Shown one piece after another: positions 1-8,767 of a DNA stretch of 64,000 nucleotides. The position numbers and the translations under genes are program-made. How positions within the stretch are numbered: the stretch's first letter is position 1; each line of letters begins with the position of its first letter. Origin of the DNA: Asticcacaulis sp. ZE23SCel15 (GTDB taxonomy: Bacteria; Pseudomonadota; Alphaproteobacteria; Caulobacterales; Caulobacteraceae); contig NZ_CP130044.1 of assembly GCF_030505395.1 (NCBI RefSeq), positions 1,907,001 to 1,971,000 on the forward strand. The letters are read 5' to 3'. The notes below the pieces were generated by a model. That model did not search any database. It was given only the letters and a program-made list of their open reading frames with translations, and was not told the origin of the DNA.

Positions 1-1
1 C

Positions 2-253
2 AGCCGTAAGGTGCCGGTGCAGTTCGGGGCACGGTTGGTCTCCGGCGCTCTGGCCGGGGCCACGCTGGCGATTGGTGTTGGCGCGCTTATCCCCGGTATC
101 GTTCTGGGCGTTGTTGGGGCGGTTGTCGGAACCTTTGGCGGGGCGGCGGCCCGTGGGAAATTGGCGGCGCGGTTTGGCAAGGATTTGCCCGCAGCACTTA
201 TTGAGGACGCGGTGGCGGTGTTTGGGGCTTTGGCTCTGATCCATTTGGTGTAA
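2..253 (+). CDS. DUF4126 family membrane protein, C-terminal part
   Basis: The reading frame is open to the left edge, so only the last 83 residues are visible; the GTG at position 11 is probably internal. The segment is hydrophobic and glycine/alanine-rich (two likely membrane helices) and ends in a GKDLPAALIEDAVAV-type stretch followed by a last helix. From memory this matches the end of the short (about 150 residue) DUF4126 membrane proteins, whose function is unknown. The stop lies 9 bases before the next start, so it is probably co-transcribed with the flavin oxidoreductase that follows. Confidence 0.75.
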   Translation, partial: SRKVPVQFGARLVSGALAGATLAIGVGALIPGIVLGVVGAVVGTFGGAAARGKLAARFGKDLPAALIEDAVAVFGALALIHLV

Positions 254-262
254 GGGGGGCAG

Positions 263-1627
263 ATGGCAGAGTTTGACGCGATCATTATCGGCGCCGGGCA
301 GGCCGGACCGTCTCTGGCCGGGCGGCTGACGCAGTCGGGGCAAAAGGTCGCCATTGTTGAGCGTAAGCTGTTCGGCGGCACCTGCGTCAACACCGGCTGC
401 ATGCCGACCAAGGCGCTGGTCGCCAGCGCCTATGCCGCCCATCTGGCGCGGCGTGGTGCGGATTACGGTATCAGTGTGGGCGAGGTGTCGGTCGATATGA
501 AGGCCGTCGCGGCCCGCAGTCACAAGGTCACGATCGATGCGCGCGGCAATGTCGAGGGCTGGCTCAAAGGCATGGACGGCTGCACGGTCATTGAGGGCCA
601 TGCGCGCTTTACCGGCCCCAAGACCCTGAGTATTAGCGGACAGGACATTACCGCACCAAAGATTTTCCTCAATGTCGGCGGACGGGCGGCGATACCCGGT
701 ATTCCGGGCCTTGATGGGGTTCCATATCTCACCAACAGCTCGATCGTGACGCTGGATCATCTGCCGACGCATCTGATCGTCATCGGCGGCAGCTATATTG
801 CGCTGGAGTTCGCGCAGATGTACCGCCGGTTTGGGGCACAGGTCACGGTCATCGAGCGCGGTACCCGCCTGATTGCGCGCGAGGATGCCGATATTTCCGA
901 CGCCGTGCGTGATATCCTTGAGGGCGAAGGGATCGTGGTTCACACTGGCATCGAAGACATGGCCGTCTCCCAAACCGGCGGCGTCATCAGTGTGGTTATG
1001 GGGACGCAGACGGTAAGCGGCTCCCACCTGCTGGTCGCCACAGGGCGCAGGCCCAATACCGATGATCTGGGGCTGGAGGCGGCGGGCATAAAAACCGATC
1101 CGCGCGGCTATATTACGGTCGATGACAGCTTGATGACTTCGGTTGACGGTATCTGGGCGATGGGCGATTGCAACGGGCGCGGGGCGTTCACCCATACCGC
1201 CTATAATGATTTTGAAATTATCGCCGCCAATCTGCTTGACGGCGCGGCACGTAAGGTCAGCGACCGGATTTTGGGCTATGCGCTCTATATCGATCCGCCG
1301 CTGGGACGGGTGGGCATGACGGTGGCCGAGGCCAAAAAAACCGGCCGCCCACTGCTGGTTGCGACCCGATCCATGACAAAAGTTGGACGCGCGATTGAAA
1401 AAGGCGAAACGAAAGGCTTTATGAAGGTGGTGGCCGATGCGGAAACCAAAAAAATCCTGGGCGCGGCGATTTTGGGCACCGGTGGGGACGAAGCCATTCA
1501 CGGTATTCTGGATATGATGAACGTGGGCGCGACTGTCGATCAACTACAATGGGCGGTGCCGATACACCCCACCGTGTCTGAGCTTATTCCGACCCTGTTG
1601 GGGGATTTAAAACCGCTGGGCGGTTGA
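263..1627 (+). CDS. FAD-dependent pyridine nucleotide-disulfide oxidoreductase (mercuric reductase-like)
   Basis: A 454-residue class I flavin disulfide reductase. The FAD-binding GAGQAG is at residues 10-15 and the redox pair is Cys41/Cys46 in GTCVNTGCMPTK. A second NAD(P)H-binding GGSYIALEFA lies near residue 175, a GDCNG FAD motif near 300, and a HPTVSE motif at the dimer interface near the end. It lacks the N-terminal metal-binding domain and the C-terminal vicinal cysteines of true mercuric reductase MerA, so mercury reduction should not be assumed; the physiological substrate is unknown. A GGGGGG ribosome site precedes the ATG. Likely in an operon with the DUF4126 gene. Confidence 0.9.
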   Translation: MAEFDAIIIGAGQAGPSLAGRLTQSGQKVAIVERKLFGGTCVNTGCMPTKALVASAYAAHLARRGADYGISVGEVSVDMKAVAARSHKVTIDARGNVEGWLKGMDGCTVIEGHARFTGPKTLSISGQDITAPKIFLNVGGRAAIPGIPGLDGVPYLTNSSIVTLDHLPTHLIVIGGSYIALEFAQMYRRFGAQVTVIERGTRLIAREDADISDAVRDILEGEGIVVHTGIEDMAVSQTGGVISVVMGTQTVSGSHLLVATGRRPNTDDLGLEAAGIKTDPRGYITVDDSLMTSVDGIWAMGDCNGRGAFTHTAYNDFEIIAANLLDGAARKVSDRILGYALYIDPPLGRVGMTVAEAKKTGRPLLVATRSMTKVGRAIEKGETKGFMKVVADAETKKILGAAILGTGGDEAIHGILDMMNVGATVDQLQWAVPIHPTVSELIPTLLGDLKPLGG

Positions 1628-1683
1628 AATAAATCTTAAAACCATGATCTAAGAAGGGATACTCAATTTCATCAGGAGTTCCC

Positions 1684-2076
1684 ATGAAGACGGTTGCTGG
1701 TTTTGCCTTGGTGGGCGCACTTGTGATGGGCGCATCATCCGTTTTGGCTCAAGCGCCTGCGACCGATCCGTTAGCGGCGGGCCAGAGGGTGTTTCTGGCG
1801 TGTAAGACCTGCCACAGCTTAGAGGCCGGCGGTAAGGACGGGGCAGGGCCAAACCTGAATGGCCTGTTCGGCAAAAAAGCGGGCACGGTCTCCAAGGGCT
1901 TCAACTATTCACCGGCCCTGCAAGCCTATGGGGTGGTATGGACTGACGCTACGCTGGATGCCTACCTCATGAACCCGACCAAGGCGGTGCCGGGCACCAA
2001 GATGGTCACCCGCGCTCCCGCTGATCCGGCGCGACGTGCGGCCCTGATTGCTTATCTCAAGGCCAGTACACGGTAA
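1684..2076 (+). CDS. Class I cytochrome c (cytochrome c2-like)
   Basis: A 130-residue precursor with a signal peptide of about 22 residues (hydrophobic core, cut after VLA). The haem-attachment motif CKTCH is at residues 40-44 and the distal methionine ligand is probably in GTKMV near residue 104. Size and motifs fit a soluble periplasmic electron carrier of the c2/c550 kind. It is preceded by AGGAG and followed by an intergenic repeat, so it is probably monocistronic or at the end of a unit. The electron donor and acceptor cannot be read from the neighbourhood. Confidence 0.9.
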   Translation: MKTVAGFALVGALVMGASSVLAQAPATDPLAAGQRVFLACKTCHSLEAGGKDGAGPNLNGLFGKKAGTVSKGFNYSPALQAYGVVWTDATLDAYLMNPTKAVPGTKMVTRAPADPARRAALIAYLKASTR

Positions 2077-2097
2077 GACGAAGGGGAGCCGTCAAGT

Positions 2098-2155
2098 ACC
2101 CCTCCGTCACGTCGCTATCGCTCCGCGCCACCTCCCCACAAAGTGGGGCGGAGGG
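2098..2155. repeat. Intergenic CCTCCGTC/CCACCTCCCC palindromic repeat, copy 1
   Basis: Contains CCCCTCCGTC, then CCACCTCCCC, and closes with GGGGCGGAGGG, able to fold on itself. The same two blocks recur at 31.5-31.7, 33.0, 47.3 and 58.0 kb. It separates the convergent cytochrome and catalase genes and could act as a bidirectional terminator. Confidence 0.7.
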
Positions 2156-2156
2156 T

Positions 2157-4250
2157 TTAAGCCAGCGTTCGCACACTCGGCTCGCGCTCAAAGAAACGCA
2201 TAGCCGCCTTGTCAATAAAGTGTTCGGCAAAGACCACGCCGTCATCGTGGACCACACCGGCCTTATCGAGCAGGGGGTGGCTTTGCGGCGTATGACCGAT
2301 GGCTTTCAGGTGACCAAAGGCGTCCATAACAAACTGAATGGCGGCCCCTTCCGTCATCAGCGCCTTGCACCCGTCTTCCGACAAGCAGACAAAGATGGCG
2401 TCAAACAAGGCTGACGGTGCGCCCTGAAGCTGGGCATCGGCGGCCATGAGTTTGCCGTCGGACAGCTTGGCCCCACCGACCTTGGGGGCGATGAGGACGG
2501 CCTTAGCCCCCGCATCGGTCACGGCGGTCTTGACCTGTTTTAGCAAGGCAGCATCCGTGCCATCGGCGATCAGAATACCTACGGCACGGCCCTCAAGGGT
2601 TGGTTTCAGGTTCTTCTGGATCGACAGGGCGTCCGATGCGGGCAGGTCAAACGGCGTGCTGGCCGCCTTGGCCTTATCGGGCAAAGGCATGTTCATGCCG
2701 TCAGCGACGCGCTTGGCCAGGTCATCATTGACGTTGCGCAGATTGGCGACCATGCGTTCACGGACGGGGGCTAAACCGACCTTTGACAGTTCAAACACGA
2801 AGCTTGAGGCAATATGGGCCTGCTCGGACTCGGTTTGCGAAATCCAGAACAGGCGGGCCTGCGAATAGTGGTCGGCAAACAACTCAGCCCGCACCCGCAG
2901 CTTATCGCCCTGTTCATCCATATCGGCGCGACCGGCGTCAGTTTTGAAACCGGTTACCGGACATTCGCGCGGCCCGCCCGGTTCACCAAATTCGGCCAGA
3001 GAATTGGGCTCATAGTTGGCGCGGCCCTTGGGGACATTCATCTGCATCATGCCGTCGCGTTGGAAGTTCATGACCGGGCATTTGGGCGCATTGATCGGCA
3101 ACTGATGGAAGTTGGCGGTGCCCAGGCGTGATTTCTGGGTATCGAGATAGGAAAACAGCCGCCCCTGCAACAAGGGATCATTGCTGAAATCTATGCCGGG
3201 CACGATATTGGCCGGGCAGTAGGCGACCTGCTCGGTCTCCGCAAAGAAGTTATCCGGATTGCGGTCCAGCACCATGCGGCCGATGATCTTTATGGGCAGG
3301 GTTTCTTCGGGGATCAGCTTGGTGGCATCGAGCACATCATAGGGCAGGCTGTCGGCAAAGGCCTGATCGAACAGTTGTACCCCAAGTTCCCATTCCGGGA
3401 AATTGCCGGTGTCGATGGCTTCATAAAGGTCGCGGCGGTGGTAATCATTATCGGCCGATTGCAGCTTAAGCGCCTCTTCCCAGACCGTGGATTGCAGGCC
3501 CAGCTTCGGCTTCCAGTGGAATTTCAAAAAGGTCGACTGGCCTTTGGCATTGATAAAGCGGAAGGTGTGAACCCCGAAGCCTTCGATGGTGCGCAGACTG
3601 CGCGGAATGGTGCGGTCCGACATGGCCCACATCAGCATGTGGGTGGTCTCCGGCATCAGGGAGGCGAAATCCCAGAAGGTGTCATGGGCCGATCCGGCCT
3701 GCGGGTAACCGGAATTAGCTTCCATCTTTACCGAATGGACAAGGTCAGGGAACTTAATGGCGTCCTGAATGAAAAAGACCGGAATGTTGTTGCCGACCAG
3801 ATCCCAGTTACCTTCCTGGGTGTAGAATTTCACTGCAAAGCCGCGCACATCGCGCGGGGTATCAACCGATCCGGCCCCGCCCGCCACGGTCGAAAAGCGG
3901 GTGAACACCGGCACTTTTTCGCCGACGCGCTGAAACAAATCAGCGGTGGTCACATCCGACAGCGATTGGGTCAGTTCAAAATAGCCATGGGCGCCGGAAC
4001 CACGGGCATGGACTATGCGTTCCGGGATGCGCTCATGGTCAAAGTGAAAGATCTTTTCACGCAGGATGAAGTCTTCGAGCAGGCTGGGGCCGCGCACACC
4101 GGCTTTCAGACTGTTCTGGTTATCGGAGACGCGGATACCCTGATTGGTGGTCAGATGGCCGTCCGGCGTGTGGGGGCCTTTTTCCGGCACCTGCTGATGG
4201 GTTTCGCCGCCGCTACCTTTGACAGTATCAAAATGTGTCTTATCGTCCAT
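2157..4250 (-). CDS. katE: Monofunctional catalase, large-subunit clade (HPII type)
   Basis: A 697-residue haem catalase that degrades hydrogen peroxide. The catalytic His lies in ERIVHARG, the catalytic Asn in [12 protein letters not shown], and the proximal Tyr haem ligand in RLFSYLDTQ near residue 375. A C-terminal region of about 150 residues (from roughly 550) has the flavodoxin/DJ-1-like fold typical of clade 2 enzymes such as E. coli HPII, and the length fits that clade. The start at 4250 is chosen because GGGAGG stands five bases upstream; an ATG six codons earlier has no such site. A candidate small RNA is transcribed divergently from the upstream region. Confidence 0.95.
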   Translation of the reverse strand: MDDKTHFDTVKGSGGETHQQVPEKGPHTPDGHLTTNQGIRVSDNQNSLKAGVRGPSLLEDFILREKIFHFDHERIPERIVHARGSGAHGYFELTQSLSDVTTADLFQRVGEKVPVFTRFSTVAGGAGSVDTPRDVRGFAVKFYTQEGNWDLVGNNIPVFFIQDAIKFPDLVHSVKMEANSGYPQAGSAHDTFWDFASLMPETTHMLMWAMSDRTIPRSLRTIEGFGVHTFRFINAKGQSTFLKFHWKPKLGLQSTVWEEALKLQSADNDYHRRDLYEAIDTGNFPEWELGVQLFDQAFADSLPYDVLDATKLIPEETLPIKIIGRMVLDRNPDNFFAETEQVAYCPANIVPGIDFSNDPLLQGRLFSYLDTQKSRLGTANFHQLPINAPKCPVMNFQRDGMMQMNVPKGRANYEPNSLAEFGEPGGPRECPVTGFKTDAGRADMDEQGDKLRVRAELFADHYSQARLFWISQTESEQAHIASSFVFELSKVGLAPVRERMVANLRNVNDDLAKRVADGMNMPLPDKAKAASTPFDLPASDALSIQKNLKPTLEGRAVGILIADGTDAALLKQVKTAVTDAGAKAVLIAPKVGGAKLSDGKLMAADAQLQGAPSALFDAIFVCLSEDGCKALMTEGAAIQFVMDAFGHLKAIGHTPQSHPLLDKAGVVHDDGVVFAEHFIDKAAMRFFEREPSVRTLA

Positions 4251-4437
4251 GATGGCCTCCCAGCGCATATGTTGAATGGCCGGAAGGTGCGCCTTATGGG
4301 CGTAAAGATGCAGTCGTTAACGCGGCTGAATAGATAAGGGGACTGCGTGCGACACGCTTAAAATTTACGTTTTGTATACGATCACAAAACTACGCCAAAA
4401 TGTAACATGAGTTGAAGCGGATTGTGTTTTAAAAAAC

Positions 4438-4466
4438 TTGCAACTTTGTGCGTCGCAGCATATTCT
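4438..4466 (+). promoter_or_regulatory. Sigma-70-like promoter for the candidate small RNA
   Basis: TTGCAA (4438-4443) and TATTCT (4461-4466) are separated by exactly 17 bases. No open reading frame follows; the first hairpin of the candidate RNA begins nine bases downstream. It would fire away from katE. Confidence 0.5.
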
Positions 4467-4472
4467 GAGGTT

Positions 4473-4557
4473 GTTCAGCGTTTCGACGCTGATTGCCCTT
4501 CCTGGGCGTTTCCTCCCTGTAAACTTTTAGCCGGACATTCGTGTCCGGCTTTTTTTT
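4473..4557 (+). ncRNA. Candidate small RNA with two UUCG hairpins
   Basis: A stretch of about 85 bases with no credible reading frame lies between a 17-spaced promoter and an intrinsic terminator. It opens with the hairpin TCAGCGT-TTCG-ACGCTGA (4475-4492), passes through a single-stranded pyrimidine-rich segment that includes TTTCCTCCCTG (4509-4519), and ends with AGCCGGACA-TTCG-TGTCCGGCT plus a T run. The exposed CCTCCC stretch is complementary to Shine-Dalgarno sequences. Sequence supports the architecture; expression, targets and family are inference. The 5' end is estimated from the promoter. Confidence 0.6.
4529..4557 (+). terminator. Intrinsic terminator of the candidate small RNA
   Basis: A perfect 9-bp stem (4529-4537 with 4542-4550) closes a TTCG tetraloop and runs into eight T residues. 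No protein gene ends on this strand here, so the terminator implies an independent short transcript. Confidence 0.85.
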
Positions 4558-4578
4558 GCTCAAAATCTGGCCATGAAA

Positions 4579-4607
4579 AAAACCGCCGAAATCATTCCGG
4601 CGGTTTT
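4579..4607 (-). terminator. Intrinsic terminator downstream of opgH
   Basis: Perfect 10-bp inverted repeat AAAACCGCCG / CGGCGGTTTT with a 9-base loop; on the minus strand it is followed by a run of T. It lies 13 bases after the opgH stop. Confidence 0.85.
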
Positions 4608-4619
4608 GGGAGGGCAGAA

Positions 4620-6509
4620 TTATGGCAGTTGCGTTGCTGGCGTCAGCGGGCTGTCCATTGGACTATCGGACTCAGTTACAACCCGGCCCTCTTCGGGGAT
4701 CAGGAAAACCGGCATCAAACGGCGCGGTGTCGCCTTGGCCGTCAGGTAAGCTACCGGCACCGACAGCATCAACGCAAAGGCAGCACCGGCGGTCATCAGC
4801 AAGGTTTCGGGCGCGAAGATGGAGGCAACCAGCAACAGTCCCATGCCGATAAGCGTGTGGGCGGTGAAGCGCCGGGCCAGTTCATCGGCGGAGACTTCGT
4901 ATTCCGAGCGGCGCTGAGATTTCCAGCCGCTTTTGCGACCCGACAGGATCGACGCCACCATAAAGGCATGGCTGATCATCACGACCGGCGCGATCAGGGT
5001 CGACAACACCGTCTCGACGATCAAGCTTAATGTGGCGCGCACACCGCCGCCAAATCCGGCGCGGGTCTCAGCATCGCGCAGAACGACGATAGCTGCCAGA
5101 ACCTTGGGTACAATGAGAAACGCCATGGTGACAGCAAATAGTCCGGCCAGAGGCCCGACCGAGGTGGCGGCGGGTGTAATATCAGCGGCGGCCAGAGCGG
5201 CACCTGTGGCCACCATGCCCACCCACATCGGGGCCAGCAGATAGTTGAACACCCCGCGCAGCAGATGGAAACGGTTGATCCCGTGTAGGCCCGAAGCCCC
5301 AACCACGGCGGCATGTTGCAGATTGCCCTGACACCAGCGCCGGTCGCGACCCAGAGTGTCCATCAGGCTGGGCGGGCTTTCTTCATAGGAGCCATCAAGA
5401 TGCGGGGCCATGTGTACAGCCCAGCCGGCGCGGCGCAGCAGGGCGGCCTCAACAAAGTCATGGCTCATGATATGGCCGCCAAACGGCGCACGACCCGGCA
5501 GGTGCGGCAGGCCCGCCGCTTCGGCAAAGGCGCGGGTGCGGATGATGGCGTTGTGGCCCCAGAAATTGCCCTCAGACCCGGACCACCACGCAATGCCACA
5601 GGCGGCAACCGGGCCGTAAAGGCGGGCGGCGAATTGCTCGCAGCGCGCAAACAGGCTTTTGCGGTTGATCAGGCGCGGCGCGGTCTGGATCAGGCCGACG
5701 CGGGGGTGGCGCTCCATCCCGCCCGCCAGTCGCACCAGCGTGTTGCCGCTCATCAAACTGTCGGCATCGAGCACGATCATGTGGGCATAGGCTCCGCCAT
5801 GACGGCTGACCCAATCGGCGATATTGCCCGCTTTACGGTCGGTATTGATCGGGCGGCGGCGGTAATAGATACGCGGCGCACCGCTTAAGCGCTGCATCTT
5901 GAGGAAGGCGGTGCGCTCAGTCTCCGCCGCGACCGGATCTTGGGTGTCGCTCAGGACAAAGATATCGAACCGATTGCCTTGCAGGGTGGCGATCAGGGAC
6001 TGCCGGATGGTGTCTAACCGGCCGACGACCGCATGGGCGTCCTCGTTGCAGATCGGCATGAGAATGGCGGTTTGTTGTCTCAGCAGCGGGATCGGCCCGT
6101 CCGGAAACAGCCCCAGATCGTCCTGACGCGTAAGGTATACCCACACGCCGGCCAGGGATGAGATAAAGGCAAAGGCCATCCAGGTGAACAGAAAACCCGC
6201 CAGACCCAGAAACACCATCTCCAGCGGGTGAAACCCCTGATAGCTCAGGCTCGCCGCCAGCACGCCAATGCCGGTAACCCCGATCAGCAGCGACAGGCCA
6301 AAGATGAACACCCGACGCCAGATCATGTGGCGCGGTGAGGTCGGGATGAGCGCCGATGATAAGGCGCCTTCGGTCAGGGACTGCACCGGCATGTCGAGCG
6401 GGGCCTCAGACGGCATGACCGGCGTATGAGGTTCGGTCACCGGCTGGCGGATGCCAAAGGCGGGGCCCAAGCGGCCTGCAAATCTCAGTAAGTCCATCTG
6501 AACATCCAT
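4620..6509 (-). CDS. opgH: Glucans biosynthesis glucosyltransferase H
   Basis: Inner-membrane family 2 glycosyltransferase that polymerises the beta-glucan backbone of osmoregulated periplasmic glucans. About 629 residues with an N-terminal pair of membrane helices, a cytoplasmic catalytic domain containing the DADSLMSG nucleotide-sugar motif and the GRDRRWCQGN signature shared with E. coli OpgH, and several C-terminal helices. It is shorter than E. coli OpgH (about 850). The start at 6509 overlaps the end of the preceding opgG/D gene by 25 bases; an in-frame ATG at 6497 is the alternative, and frames extending further upstream would lie deep in opgG/D. Coupled translation with that gene is likely. 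Confidence 0.9.
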   Translation of the reverse strand: MDVQMDLLRFAGRLGPAFGIRQPVTEPHTPVMPSEAPLDMPVQSLTEGALSSALIPTSPRHMIWRRVFIFGLSLLIGVTGIGVLAASLSYQGFHPLEMVFLGLAGFLFTWMAFAFISSLAGVWVYLTRQDDLGLFPDGPIPLLRQQTAILMPICNEDAHAVVGRLDTIRQSLIATLQGNRFDIFVLSDTQDPVAAETERTAFLKMQRLSGAPRIYYRRRPINTDRKAGNIADWVSRHGGAYAHMIVLDADSLMSGNTLVRLAGGMERHPRVGLIQTAPRLINRKSLFARCEQFAARLYGPVAACGIAWWSGSEGNFWGHNAIIRTRAFAEAAGLPHLPGRAPFGGHIMSHDFVEAALLRRAGWAVHMAPHLDGSYEESPPSLMDTLGRDRRWCQGNLQHAAVVGASGLHGINRFHLLRGVFNYLLAPMWVGMVATGAALAAADITPAATSVGPLAGLFAVTMAFLIVPKVLAAIVVLRDAETRAGFGGGVRATLSLIVETVLSTLIAPVVMISHAFMVASILSGRKSGWKSQRRSEYEVSADELARRFTAHTLIGMGLLLVASIFAPETLLMTAGAAFALMLSVPVAYLTAKATPRRLMPVFLIPEEGRVVTESDSPMDSPLTPATQLP

Positions 6510-8005
6510 GTTTCCGTGAGCGCCGTAGCGTCTTTGTGCAGCGCAAGCCGCAGGTCCGCTGTTTTTGCCTGTTCGGGTTGGAGGTGGCCCAATTCTAGGT
6601 GAAACCACGCGCGGATAACGCCGCGATCGTTTAGGGTTTGCAGCCTGACGGCGCTTAAAGTCCCGGCAGACGCTTCCGCCACGGCGGTCAGGGTGTCAGG
6701 GTCGATGCCTTTCAGGGCGAAATCGACCATAAACACTCGGCCATAGCCATTGATGTCCTTACCCGTGCGGGTTTGAACCACACGGCCGATCGTCTGGATT
6801 TGCGGATCAACCGAAGGTGATCCCCATGTGACAGTATAGTGATAACTGTGGCCGCGGTTAGGCTGAAGCGGGGCAGCGGGCCGCCAGAAGGCCACAATGT
6901 TGTCAAAACCCTCAGTATTGGACGGCAGTTCAATCAGATGCACGGCACCCTTACCCCAATTCCCCTTGGGGGTGACATAACCGCTGGGGCGCAGGTCGTA
7001 GCGGGCCTCGTAATCCTCAAAAACCGCCTGCGACTGCTCACGCTGCATCAGGCCAAAGCCTTTAGGGCCGGTATCCTGAAAGGCGCTTTCCTCAAGGTGG
7101 GGCGGGTTGGTGAGGACGCGCCAGATGGCCTCATCGCTGCCGGTGCGCAGTTGCAAGCCGTCGGCGTCATGGACGGCCCCTCTGAAATCATCAAAGCCAC
7201 CCTGATCGGCAGGGCCGTAGAGATACATGGCCGTCAGCGGCGCAATACCGACCATATCGAGCGTCACACGCGGGAACAGGGTGCATTCGATATCGTAAAC
7301 AGTCGCAGATCCCGGCGTGATTTTGAACGCGTAGGCCCCAGAGACGCTTGGGCTATCGAGCAGGGCATAGACCTGCACCGACGTATCACCGGCTTTCGGG
7401 CGCACGATCCAGTAACTGCGGAAAATCGGAAACTCTTCGCCGCGCGCGCTGGCGGTCGCGAGCGCCAGTCCGCGTCCTGACAGGCCGTAGGTTTGGTTAG
7501 CCGCCAATGACCGGAAATAGCTGGCCCCCAGAAACACCGCCATTTCGTCCATGCCGGGGACATTATGGGCATGGATTCGAAACCCGGCATAACCGATATC
7601 GCCGACAGGGGCCGTGGCCGAGCGTGGATCGAAGGTGAACTGGGAGGCGTCGTAGCGGAAGGGCGTCGCCTTACCGTCATGGACTTCAAAAATATCGATG
7701 CGCTCACGGCTTAAGCCGCCGCGATGGAAAAATTCGAGGTGATAGCCCAGGCCCGCCTGTTTCCACGGCCCGTGTTCCGGCTTAAAGCGGATGCCGCGAT
7801 AGGCGTCATAGCCCAGGCTGGCCAGTTCGGCGGGTAACTCGCTCGATGGCGCCACATAGGGGCTGCGGGCGGTTTTTCGCGCCAGATCAATGACCGTCTG
7901 AAAGCCAAAATTTGGGGCGCTGAGCGCACGCGCGGGCGCAAGCATGGTCGTCGCCATGGCCGCCGCACTGATCCCGCTCACAAACTGGCGTCGCTTCAAA
8001 CTCAT
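6485..8005 (-). CDS. opgG: Periplasmic glucans biosynthesis protein (OpgG/OpgD family)
   Basis: About 506 residues; needed for export or branching of periplasmic glucans and usually encoded directly before opgH, as here. The N-terminus MSLKRRQFVSGISAAAM is a twin-arginine signal, a trait of OpgD rather than OpgG in E. coli, so the symbol is by operon position only. The conserved GYAGFRIH, FLGASYFRSL and YGLSGRGLA segments of the family are present. The start at 8005 is selected for the Tat signal and the GGGGATAGG just upstream; a longer frame to 8077 would bury the signal. Confidence 0.9.
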   Translation of the reverse strand: MSLKRRQFVSGISAAAMATTMLAPARALSAPNFGFQTVIDLARKTARSPYVAPSSELPAELASLGYDAYRGIRFKPEHGPWKQAGLGYHLEFFHRGGLSRERIDIFEVHDGKATPFRYDASQFTFDPRSATAPVGDIGYAGFRIHAHNVPGMDEMAVFLGASYFRSLAANQTYGLSGRGLALATASARGEEFPIFRSYWIVRPKAGDTSVQVYALLDSPSVSGAYAFKITPGSATVYDIECTLFPRVTLDMVGIAPLTAMYLYGPADQGGFDDFRGAVHDADGLQLRTGSDEAIWRVLTNPPHLEESAFQDTGPKGFGLMQREQSQAVFEDYEARYDLRPSGYVTPKGNWGKGAVHLIELPSNTEGFDNIVAFWRPAAPLQPNRGHSYHYTVTWGSPSVDPQIQTIGRVVQTRTGKDINGYGRVFMVDFALKGIDPDTLTAVAEASAGTLSAVRLQTLNDRGVIRAWFHLELGHLQPEQAKTADLRLALHKDATALTETWMFRWTY

Positions 8006-8767
8006 CCTATCCCCAAAACACACAACTCTCGTCACCTGAATGCGGCTGCGTTCAGGTCTGAACTCAAAGCGGCACACCCTTTGGAGGCTTAAAGGGCCAT
8101 GCGGCGGGTCATTAAGGATCCGTCTGTTGAAATTGTGCTCAGAGGTCGCCCTCTGAACCCTGCTGTCTTATGCAGCGAACGGAAACCGTCGGCGGGCCTT
8201 TAAGGTCATGAGGCAACCGCTTGGGGCGTTAATGGCCTGACTTATCCCGGCGTCCCAATTTGCGGGAAACCACAGACAACGTCGCAAAGGACACAAACCG
8301 GGGAGGAATACAGCGTCTGCCTTGAAACAGGCCGCCGTCCGTGTCGCAATCCTTAAGACGCAATTAACCAGTTACGGTTTCGGGTTGTAAAAATTCGATA
8401 AGGAACGCGTACCAATTACAACAAAGGCGAATTATGAACGGTTGATTTCGCCTGCCTGGTGTCAAATCTGACACAGTCAAACACAGTCAGGTGTGGCTTT
8501 TATGGTAATTTTTCACCGACGATTACGCCCGGTCACGACAAGCAGCACGTTTGGTAAGGTGTATGGTCTTACCAAAAAATCGCTATATCTGACACAGCGT
8601 GTTGAAGTCTGAGAATTTTTAGAGTCATATGTGCGCCAGAGTCAGGCAGCCGCGCACGCACGCGGACATAACGGTCACTACGTCGCTGAGTGATCGAACA
8701 CATAAAACAAGCGGCAACACGGGATATTGCACTGCGGGCCATGTACGGTCGCAGAAAAGGGAACGCT
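8006..8767. other. Long intergenic region between opgG and the transporter gene
   Basis: No convincing coding frame on either strand over 760 bases. It must hold the divergent promoters of opgGH and the MFS gene. Visible structure: an inverted repeat TGTCA-N4-TGACA (8460-8473), an adjoining 10-bp tandem repeat (8471-8490), the GntR-like operator (8550-8576), and a second copy of TCTGACACAG near 8587. Confidence 0.6.
8550..8576. promoter_or_regulatory. Inverted repeat, likely operator of a GntR/FadR-type regulator
   Basis: A perfect 9-bp inverted repeat TTTGGTAAG / CTTACCAAA with a 9-base spacer. Nested in it is TGGTCTTACCA (8564-8574), which fits the TGGT-N3-ACCA consensus of the FadR branch of GntR regulators, the branch that includes the hexuronate repressors UxuR and ExuR. 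It lies about 190 bases before the hexuronate-type transporter gene. The regulator itself is not in the window. Confidence 0.55.

Noticed and set aside
263-1627. Mercuric reductase MerA
   Set aside because: No N-terminal metal-binding domain, no C-terminal cysteine pair and no mer genes nearby.
3375-4337. A 320-codon open frame antisense to katE, and other long antisense frames over genes (for example 12418-13176, 39973-40803, 56867-57853)
   Set aside because: They lie exactly opposite conserved genes, show arginine/glycine-rich shadow composition, and have no ribosome sites; GC-rich coding DNA produces such frames.
8471-8490. Tandem ACACAGTCA decamers read as a Pho box
   Set aside because: The spacing is 10, not 11 bases, and the unit does not match CTGTCAY.
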